DNA from: Pseudomonadales bacterium
Lineage (GTDB): Bacteria; Pseudomonadota; Gammaproteobacteria; Pseudomonadales; Pseudohongiellaceae
DNA: 7,895 bases
Assembly (NCBI GenBank): GCA_022360535.1
Contig: JAKSCP010000134.1
Location: 1-7,895, forward strand
Reading direction: 5' to 3'
In this document: positions 1-4,541 of the stretch, piece by piece
Position numbering within the stretch: position 1 is the stretch's first letter
Layout: each line of letters begins with the position of its first letter
Made by a program: the position numbers and the translations under genes
Notes under the pieces: generated by a model
Databases searched by the model: none
What the model saw: only the letters and a program-made list of their open reading frames with translations
Told to the model about the DNA's origin: nothing

Positions 1-1
1 G

Positions 2-796
2 GGAATGTCCGGTGTACGCCTGGAGGCTAAAGTGCATCTGGTCACCTGTGCCATTAACGCTGTCCAGAACATTGAAAAGTGCATTAAGCGTTGCGGGTTG
101 GAAACCGACGAGATCATTCTCGAACAACTGGCATCCAGCTACTCCGTTCTAACCGAAGATGAAAGGGAGTTAGGAGTGTGTTTGGTAGATATTGGTGGTG
201 GAACCACTGACATTGCCATCTTCACCGAAGGCGCAATTCGCCATACTGGGGTAATACCAATAGCGGGTGATCAGGTCACCAACGATATTGCGATGGCCTT
301 GCGTACACCAACTGAAAACGCTGAAGAGATTAAGATCAAATACGCCTGCGCCTTGACCCAGCTGGCCAGTGCAGGTGATGCGATAAAGGTGCCAAGTGTC
401 GGAGATCGGCCGCCACGGGAGTTGTCACGGCAGTCATTGGCAGAAGTTGTGGAGCCTCGTTACGACGAGTTATTCACTCTTGTGCAGGCCGAGTTGCAAC
501 GTAGCGGTTTTGAGAACCTGCTGGCGGCGGGTGTTGTGCTAACGGGTGGAACCAGCAAGATGGAGGGTGTAGTGGAATTGGCTGAAGAGATATTCCATGC
601 ACCAGTCCGCATCGGTGCACCACATAACGTCAGTGGTTTGGCAGATATCGTTAAAAACCCGATTTATTCAACAGGTGTTGGCTTGTTGCTTTATGGATTG
701 AAGCAACATCAGGAGAGAGATGGAATCGATCCGAAAAGAGAGCCGCAGATTCATTTAGTGGACAGAGTGAAAAATTGGTTTCAGGGAAATTTCTAA
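2..796 (+). CDS. ftsA: Cell division protein FtsA, C-terminal part (5' end outside window)
   Basis: FtsA is an actin-like ATPase that tethers FtsZ filaments to the inner membrane and recruits later division proteins. About 264 codons are present. The E. coli protein has about 420 residues, so domain 1A and much of 1C lie before the window. The frame is already open at base 2; the ATG at 5-7 is an internal Met, not the start. Visible are the SYSVLTEDERELGVC stretch, the phosphate-binding motif DIGGGTTD (bases 188-211), the RPPRELSRQSLAEVVEPRY block and the adenosine-binding VVLTGGTSKMEG segment. The protein ends in a short amphipathic stretch, VDRVKNWFQGNF, matching the membrane-targeting helix of the family. 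ftsZ follows after 45 bases, so the two are probably co-transcribed. Identity is secure from the motifs and the neighbour. Confidence 0.97.
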   Translation, partial: GMSGVRLEAKVHLVTCAINAVQNIEKCIKRCGLETDEIILEQLASSYSVLTEDERELGVCLVDIGGGTTDIAIFTEGAIRHTGVIPIAGDQVTNDIAMALRTPTENAEEIKIKYACALTQLASAGDAIKVPSVGDRPPRELSRQSLAEVVEPRYDELFTLVQAELQRSGFENLLAAGVVLTGGTSKMEGVVELAEEIFHAPVRIGAPHNVSGLADIVKNPIYSTGVGLLLYGLKQHQERDGIDPKREPQIHLVDRVKNWFQGNF

Positions 797-831
797 TCAT
801 CAGTAACAGGTTAAAAGAGTTTCATAAAGCG

Positions 832-837
832 AGGGGG
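832..837 (+). promoter_or_regulatory. Ribosome binding site of ftsZ
   Basis: AGGGGG lies 4 bases before the ATG at 842. It is a purine-rich Shine-Dalgarno sequence, though closer to the start than is usual, and it supports ATG 842. It is the most obvious ribosome binding site in the window, in keeping with the high FtsZ level that cells need. Confidence 0.75.
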
Positions 838-841
838 CTAT

Positions 842-1993
842 ATGTTTGAATTAGTCGATAACATTGCACAAAACGCGGTGATTAAAGTCATCGGCGTTGG
901 TGGCGGCGGGGGTAATGCTGTCCACCATATGATTACCAATCAAGTGGATGGTGTGGAGTTTATCTGTGCCAATACTGACGCGCAGGCTTTGAATAATCTT
1001 CGCGCAAAAACAGTTCTGCAAATGGGTAGCAATATAACCAAGGGACTTGGTGCTGGTGCCAACCCGGAAATAGGCAGACAAGCTGCATTGGAAGATAAAG
1101 ATCAGATCGCTGATATCCTGGGCGGTGCTGACATGGTGTTTATTACTGCCGGTATGGGTGGCGGCACTGGTACAGGTGCGGCCCCAATCGTAGCCGAAGT
1201 AGCGAGAGAGTTAGGGATTCTCACTGTTGCCGTAGTGACTCGACCGTTTCCCTTTGAAGGTAAGAAGCGTTCGACCATTGCAGAAGAAGGCATACAACAA
1301 CTGTCAGACAATGTTGACTCGCTAATCACTATCCCCAATGAGAAATTACTGGATGTCTTGGGTAAAGATGCCTCGTTGCTGGAAGCCTTCAAAGCTGCAA
1401 ACGATGTATTGCTCGGCGCAGTGAAGGGTATTGCCGATCTGATCATGCATCCTGGCATGATCAACGTGGATTTTGCTGATGTGAAGACAGTCATGTCGGA
1501 GATGGGTATGGCCATGATGGGAACAGGATTGGCCAGCGGGGAAGATCGGGCGCGGGAAGCTGCCGAATCAGCGATTCGTTCACCGCTACTGGAAGATGTC
1601 AATTTGCAGGGAGCACGTGGAATCCTGGTCAACATTACCGCTGGCGAAAATCTTTCCCTTGGTGAGTTCTCGGAAGTGGGCGACACGGTGGAAGAATTTG
1701 CTTCGGACGACGCGACCGTGGTGGTGGGCACAGTCATCGACCCAACTCTCAGCGAAGAGATGCGAGTTACGGTGGTTGCTACTGGATTGGGTGGTGAGCA
1801 AATGAAGCCCAAGAAAGTAGTGGATAACACAACTTCTGATACCGAGACTGACTATCGGCAGCTGGACAAACCAGCAGTTATGCGGAATCGACCAAGTGCC
1901 GACAGAGGTGCTGCGCTGGCCCAGGCAGTAGGAGCCGAGACGGATATGGACTATCTGGATATCCCGGCTTTTCTTCGTCGTCAGGCTGACTAG
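842..1993 (+). CDS. ftsZ: Cell division protein FtsZ, tubulin-like GTPase
   Basis: FtsZ polymerises with GTP into the cytoplasmic Z ring that organises septal wall synthesis. It has 383 residues, the same length as the E. coli protein. The GTP-binding domain carries the glycine-rich IGVGGGGGNAV (residues 17-27), NTDAQAL (44-50) and the tubulin signature GGGTGTG (106-112). The synergy (T7) loop NVDFAD (208-213) keeps both acidic residues that complete the neighbour's GTPase site. Roughly residues 320-368 form the variable linker. The C-terminal peptide DYLDIPAFLRR (370-380) is the conserved contact for FtsA, ZipA and other partners. No key residue is missing. The start at 842 agrees with the family N-terminus and the AGGGGG site. 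It follows ftsA and is normally the last division gene of the dcw cluster. The large open frame on the opposite strand is a shadow. Confidence 0.99.
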   Translation: MFELVDNIAQNAVIKVIGVGGGGGNAVHHMITNQVDGVEFICANTDAQALNNLRAKTVLQMGSNITKGLGAGANPEIGRQAALEDKDQIADILGGADMVFITAGMGGGTGTGAAPIVAEVARELGILTVAVVTRPFPFEGKKRSTIAEEGIQQLSDNVDSLITIPNEKLLDVLGKDASLLEAFKAANDVLLGAVKGIADLIMHPGMINVDFADVKTVMSEMGMAMMGTGLASGEDRAREAAESAIRSPLLEDVNLQGARGILVNITAGENLSLGEFSEVGDTVEEFASDDATVVVGTVIDPTLSEEMRVTVVATGLGGEQMKPKKVVDNTTSDTETDYRQLDKPAVMRNRPSADRGAALAQAVGAETDMDYLDIPAFLRRQAD

Positions 1994-2003
1994 CCTTGCC
2001 AGA

Positions 2004-2036
2004 ATTGCCGAGGTGCGAACTAACGCCCTCGGCAAT
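2004..2036 (+). terminator. Hairpin downstream of ftsZ, possible terminator without a U tract
   Basis: A perfect 10-bp stem, ATTGCCGAGG (2004-2013) with CCTCGGCAAT (2027-2036), encloses a 13-base loop and starts 11 bases after the ftsZ stop. No T run follows (GACCTGGG comes next), so it is not a classical intrinsic terminator. It could be a weak or factor-assisted terminator, or a 3' end that stabilises the ftsZ message. The stem is seen directly; the function is inferred. Confidence 0.5.
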
Positions 2037-2040
2037 GACC

Positions 2041-2056
2041 TGGGTGATTGGGTGAT
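2041..2056. repeat. Tandem 8-base repeat, two copies
   Basis: TGGGTGAT occurs twice back to back, at 2041-2048 and 2049-2056, just after the ftsZ hairpin. Both copies are exact. It is short enough to be replication slippage. No function is evident. Confidence 0.5.
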
Positions 2057-2094
2057 AATCCAGGCTTTAAATCCAGTCGTAGTTTAATCGACGG

Positions 2095-2286
2095 CCCCGG
2101 ACTGAGGTCAGATCTCCATATCTTGCTTCTATATATAGGAGCAAGAATTGCTGAGATGGGAGCCGCGGAATCCCGGCCTGACCACTAGATATTGGGAAAT
2201 TGGGCCATCTCTGGTACCATGCGTGCGGTTTTGGTCCCGGACCGGTCAAAAGTGAGAAGTAAGTAATCTCCGAATCCCCGGTCTGA
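2095..2286 (+). repeat. Three dispersed copies of a GC-rich motif, CCC(C)GGNCTGA
   Basis: The copies are CCCCGGACTGA (2095-2105), CCCGGCCTGA (2172-2181) and CCCCGGTCTGA (2276-2286), all in the same orientation. A related CCCGGACCGG lies at 2236-2245. The second and third copies belong to a longer imperfect direct repeat (2168-2194 and 2272-2297) that shares the blocks GAATCCC, GG, CTGA, CTAG and TATTG in the same order, about 104 bases apart. The repetition is seen directly. Whether these are protein-binding sites, a duplicated regulatory segment or decayed interspersed repeats is unknown. Confidence 0.55.
2121..2146. repeat. 26-base near-perfect palindrome
   Basis: Two 13-base arms, TCTTGCTTCTATA and TATAGGAGCAAGA, abut with no spacer and match at 12 of 13 positions. 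The single mismatch would be a G-U pair in RNA. As DNA it looks like an operator for a dimeric repressor. As RNA it would form a long hairpin with an AU-rich tip. It sits about 130 bases after ftsZ and 330 before lpxC, inside the repeat-rich gap. Confidence 0.55.
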
Positions 2287-2295
2287 TGCTAGTAT
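2287..2295 (+). promoter_or_regulatory. Possible extended -10 promoter element for lpxC
   Basis: TGCTAGTAT fits an extended -10 layout (TGn followed by a hexamer matching TATAAT at 4 of 6). The bases about 17 upstream do not resemble a -35 box. It would start RNA near 2302, giving a leader of about 170 bases before lpxC. It lies inside the second copy of the imperfect direct repeat. A weak call, listed because no better candidate was found. Confidence 0.2.
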
Positions 2296-2353
2296 TGTGC
2301 GCCGTTTGCCGGCGAGACATCACTGATTTAGGGGCCGTGGGGAAGAAAAACTG

Positions 2354-2372
2354 CTAGAACCTTGAGTTCTAG
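2354..2372 (+). other. Hairpin in the presumed lpxC leader
   Basis: CTAGAAC (2354-2360) and GTTCTAG (2366-2372) form a perfect 7-bp stem with the 5-base loop CTTGA. No T tract follows, so it is not an intrinsic terminator. It lies about 100 bases before the lpxC start. A role in leader folding is only inferred. Confidence 0.35.
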
Positions 2373-2475
2373 ACTACCGGGTCGACATATCCTCTATGTT
2401 CGGATTGTCGGGTGCGTCCGCTGGGAACCCAATGGGATCTTGGTGGTCTCATCTTCAAAGGCCCGCAGAAGACCT

Positions 2476-3387
2476 ATGCTTAAACAAAGAACACTGAAGA
2501 ATATCATTCGCGCCACAGGCGTGGGGTTACATACCGGTGAGAAAGTCTATCTGACCCTGCGTCCAGCTCCGGTCAATACCGGCATCGTTTTTACCCGCGT
2601 CGATCTTGATCCAGCGGTGCAGATTGAAGCCCGCGCCAGCAATGTCGGCGACACCACACTCTCTACCACCCTGGTCAAAAATGATGTGCGAATCAGCACC
2701 ATCGAGCATCTCATGTCTGCTATGTCTGGCCTCGGTATCGACAATGCCTATGTCGATGTGAGTGCCCCGGAAGTACCGATCATGGATGGCAGCGCAGGTC
2801 CATTTGTCTTCCTTATTCAATCAGCAGGCATTGAAGAGCAGTCCGAACTGAAGAAATTCATCAAGATTAAACGCCCAATTCAGTTAGAGCAGGGCGATAA
2901 GTCGGTAAGCCTCGAGCCATTCGATGGATTCAAGGTGAGTTACACCTTGCTCTACGATCATCCGGTCTACAAGAAATACACGAAAAGCGCGACCATCGAC
3001 TTTTCAAGCACGTCATTCGTAAAAGAAGTCAGTCGTGCCAGAACCTTCGGCTTCATGCACGAATTCGAGGAATTACGTAATCGAAATCTGGCGCTTGGCG
3101 CCAGCATGGACAACGCCATTGCGGTTGGCGATTACAAGGTGCTAAACGAGGACGGATTGCGTTATGAAGACGAGTTCGTTAAGCACAAAATCCTTGATTC
3201 TATTGGAGATTTATACCTTTTGGGCAATAGTCTGATCGGCGAGTTCAAGGGATATAAATCTGGACATGCTCTCAATAATGCTTTATTAAGAATGCTCGAA
3301 GTTAATGAAGACGCTTGGGAAATTGTCAGTTTCGACAACGATTCGAACGTTCCTATTTCCTACATGAAACCGGTGTTAGCGGCCTAG
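2476..3387 (+). CDS. lpxC: UDP-3-O-acyl-N-acetylglucosamine deacetylase LpxC
   Basis: LpxC is a cytoplasmic zinc enzyme that removes the acetyl group from UDP-3-O-acyl-GlcNAc, the committed step of lipid A synthesis. It has 303 residues (E. coli 305). Key residues sit one position lower than in E. coli: zinc ligands H78, H237 and D241, catalytic E77 in the STIEHLM motif, and H264 in KSGHALNN. The motifs IMDGSAGPF (102-110), SRARTFGFM (186-194) and LNEDGLRYEDEFVKHK (223-238) are also clear. ATG 2476 gives MLKQRTLKNIIRATGVGLHTG, the family N-terminus. The frame stays open upstream to a TTG at 2362, but those 38 codons look non-coding. The ribosome site is weak (AGAAGA, 2467-2472). The C-terminus, MKPVLAA, is non-polar like the FtsH-recognised tail of E. 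coli LpxC. Confidence 0.98.
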   Translation: MLKQRTLKNIIRATGVGLHTGEKVYLTLRPAPVNTGIVFTRVDLDPAVQIEARASNVGDTTLSTTLVKNDVRISTIEHLMSAMSGLGIDNAYVDVSAPEVPIMDGSAGPFVFLIQSAGIEEQSELKKFIKIKRPIQLEQGDKSVSLEPFDGFKVSYTLLYDHPVYKKYTKSATIDFSSTSFVKEVSRARTFGFMHEFEELRNRNLALGASMDNAIAVGDYKVLNEDGLRYEDEFVKHKILDSIGDLYLLGNSLIGEFKGYKSGHALNNALLRMLEVNEDAWEIVSFDNDSNVPISYMKPVLAA

Positions 3388-3393
3388 GCCGTT
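3378..3393 (+). other. Hairpin spanning the lpxC stop codon (first of a pair)
   Basis: AGCGGC and GCCGTT form a 6-bp stem (one G-U) around the tetraloop CTAG. The TAG stop codon of lpxC (3385-3387) lies in the loop. The core CGGCCTAGGCCG (3380-3391) is a perfect 12-base palindrome. No T tract follows. The same stem recurs at 4465-4480. Confidence 0.45.
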
Positions 3394-3400
3394 TCACTCT

Positions 3401-3434
3401 CCTAACTCGTTGATCTTTATAGATTTTTGTTAGG
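3401..3434 (+). other. Stem-loop between lpxC and the M23 peptidase gene
   Basis: CCTAAC (3401-3406) pairs with GTTAGG (3429-3434). Inside, ATCT (3413-3416) pairs with AGAT (3421-3424) around a TTAT loop, leaving an internal loop. There is no U tract after the outer stem, and the inner 4-bp stem followed by TTTT is too weak for a terminator. The remaining bases up to 3498 show no clear promoter. Confidence 0.3.
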
Positions 3435-3498
3435 CGTTGAAGTTTCTATTTAAGCCCCCAAGTGTTGTAGTAACAGGGTAGCTGAGACACGCTTAACA

Positions 3499-4428
3499 AT
3501 GAAAGTCATCCTCGTTGATCAACGCCATGGTCACACTCGGACCATCATTCTTAAAGGCTGGGTAAAGGGACTCCTGTCACTTTGCTTGCTTGGTGCGCCT
3601 GTTGCCCTTGGATACTTCGGCTATCAGCTAGCCATTTCCCAGAATTCCGAGATATTTACTGAGGAAACAGCCCAGAGCTGGGAGCGTCAAATCAAGGTGC
3701 AAGCGGAACAGCTTGCCGACATTAAGGAAGAGTCTGAGCAACAACTTGAAGCATTGACCTTACGCCTGGCAATGATGCAGGCTCGATTGGTACGCCTGGA
3801 TGCAGTAGGGGAGCGCATAACCACCATTGCCAATTTGGATAATGGCGAGTTTGATTTCAGTCAGCCAGTGCCATTAGGGGGACCTGGCACTATGCAAGCC
3901 GACTCCTATTCCGGTGCTGAATTTATCTCTGCGGTTGATCAGCTCGAGAAGCAGCTGGAAGACCGGCAGCAACAATTAGAAATTTTAGAAAGTTTAATGG
4001 CTGAACGACAGATTCAGTCGGATGTCTTTATTGCCGGGCGACCTGTAGACCGCGGCTGGATTTCCTCCCGCTTTGGGCAGCGTCCCGATCCGTTCACAGG
4101 CAGGATGTCGTTTCATGCCGGCATCGACTTCACCACGGGTAAAGCCGGAGCTGATATTAATACTGTGGCTTCTGGTGTGGTCACCTGGTCCGGTCCCCGT
4201 TCCGGTTATGGCCTTATGGTGGAAGTGAACCACGGTAACGGATTCACAACCCGCTATGCCCACTCAGAAAAACTTCTGGTTGAAGTCGGTGATATCGTCA
4301 AGAAAGGTCAAACTATTGCACTGGTAGGGTCCACTGGTCGTTCGACCGGTCCCCATGTGCACTTTGAAGTTTATAAGAACGGCAGAGTCGTAGACCCAGC
4401 CGCCTATATCCACCGCACCGCCAGATAA
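3499..4428 (+). CDS. Membrane-anchored M23 (LytM-type) peptidase
   Basis: A 309-residue predicted zinc endopeptidase of family M23, which cleaves or helps regulate cleavage of peptidoglycan cross-bridges. A basic N-terminus (K2, R9, R14, K19, K23) precedes a hydrophobic segment at about 25-46, suggesting an inner-membrane anchor with the rest in the periplasm. Two coiled-coil-like stretches (about 60-100 and 145-172) surround a Gly/Pro-rich piece. The LytM domain covers about 185-305. Zinc ligands H206 and D210 (HAGID) and H288 (HVH), plus H255 and H286, are all present, so the site looks intact, unlike degenerate EnvC/NlpD-type activators. The start has only a weak GAGA site (3484-3487), but the N-terminal layout supports it. 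In Pseudomonas a similar gene also lies before secA, with a DUF721 gene between it and lpxC; that gene is absent here. The substrate is not known. Confidence 0.9.
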   Translation: MKVILVDQRHGHTRTIILKGWVKGLLSLCLLGAPVALGYFGYQLAISQNSEIFTEETAQSWERQIKVQAEQLADIKEESEQQLEALTLRLAMMQARLVRLDAVGERITTIANLDNGEFDFSQPVPLGGPGTMQADSYSGAEFISAVDQLEKQLEDRQQQLEILESLMAERQIQSDVFIAGRPVDRGWISSRFGQRPDPFTGRMSFHAGIDFTTGKAGADINTVASGVVTWSGPRSGYGLMVEVNHGNGFTTRYAHSEKLLVEVGDIVKKGQTIALVGSTGRSTGPHVHFEVYKNGRVVDPAAYIHRTAR

Positions 4429-4459
4429 TCCTCTCCCCAGCAGATTTTCCTTGCCATCT

Positions 4460-4522
4460 ATGCCAGCGGCCCTAGCCGTTCGTATAGCAGGCACTCGACT
4501 AACTATTTTTATCGGTTTTTAA
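4460..4522 (+). CDS. Possible 20-codon upstream ORF in the secA leader
   Basis: ATG 4460 opens a frame encoding MPAALAVRIAGTRLTIFIGF, with a TAA stop at 4520-4522, 7 bases before the secA ATG. A ribosome finishing here would disturb the hairpin over the secA start, so translational coupling is conceivable, as with secM-secA in E. coli. Against it: no Shine-Dalgarno sequence is visible, the peptide is far shorter than SecM, has no signal peptide and lacks the SecM arrest motif. A TTG at 4451 in the same frame is an alternative start. It may be a chance ORF. Confidence 0.2.
   Translation: MPAALAVRIAGTRLTIFIGF
4465..4480 (+). other. Hairpin after the M23 gene (second of a pair)
   Basis: AGCGGC and GCCGTT form the same 6-bp stem as at the lpxC end (3378-3393), here around the tetraloop CCTA. 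It lies 36 bases after the peptidase stop codon and about 50 before secA. No T tract follows. It lies within the possible upstream ORF. Confidence 0.45.
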
Positions 4523-4541
4523 GAACGTTATGAACATTCTT
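4521..4541 (+). promoter_or_regulatory. Hairpin enclosing the secA start codon
   Basis: AAGAACGTT (4521-4529) and AACATTCTT (4533-4541) pair at 8 of 9 positions (one C-A mismatch), leaving exactly the ATG start codon (4530-4532) as a 3-base loop. Any weak ribosome-binding sequence (AAGAAC) would be in the left arm. The stem is AU-rich, so stability is doubtful. secA translation is controlled through leader structure in E. coli; a similar role here is inference. Confidence 0.35.

Larger units (their letters stand above)
1994..2475 (+). other. ftsZ-lpxC intergenic region, repeat-rich, probable lpxC promoter and leader
   Basis: These 482 bases hold no protein I can support. Only very short ORFs occur on the + strand and none has a well-placed ribosome binding site. 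The region is dense in structure: a 10-bp hairpin just after ftsZ, a tandem TGGGTGAT repeat (2041-2056), three copies of a CCC(C)GGNCTGA motif, a 26-base near-palindrome, an imperfect 27-base direct repeat, and hairpins at 2300-2314 and 2354-2372. Since lpxC follows in the same direction, it most likely carries the lpxC promoter and a long 5' leader. A small RNA cannot be excluded. No attachment site or mobile element remnant was recognised. Confidence 0.6.

Noticed and set aside
1102..1830. 242-codon open frame on the - strand inside ftsZ
   Set aside because: Fully antisense to ftsZ, Ser/Pro/Thr-rich composition typical of a shadow frame, no recognisable family.
2156..2188. 10-codon ORF (MGAAESRPDH) after an AGGAG at 2137-2141
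   Set aside because: Spacing of 14 bases is too long, the AGGAG lies in the palindrome arm, and the stop falls in the repeat; probably chance.
2219..2266. 15-codon ORF (MRAVLVPDRSKVRSK) in the ftsZ-lpxC gap
   Set aside because: No ribosome site upstream and no recognisable feature.
2362..2475. Upstream extension of LpxC to a TTG start, 341 residues
   Set aside because: The extra 38 codons match nothing in LpxC, begin in a hairpin loop without a ribosome site, and ATG 2476 gives the standard N-terminus.
3406..3520. CTCGTTGATC present at 3406-3415 and 3511-3520
   Set aside because: A single 10-base match, the second copy coding for the peptidase N-terminus; compatible with chance.
4451..4488. 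TTGCCA and TATAGC as a secA promoter
   Set aside because: The two hexamers are 26 bases apart, too far for a sigma-70 promoter, and no better pair was seen.
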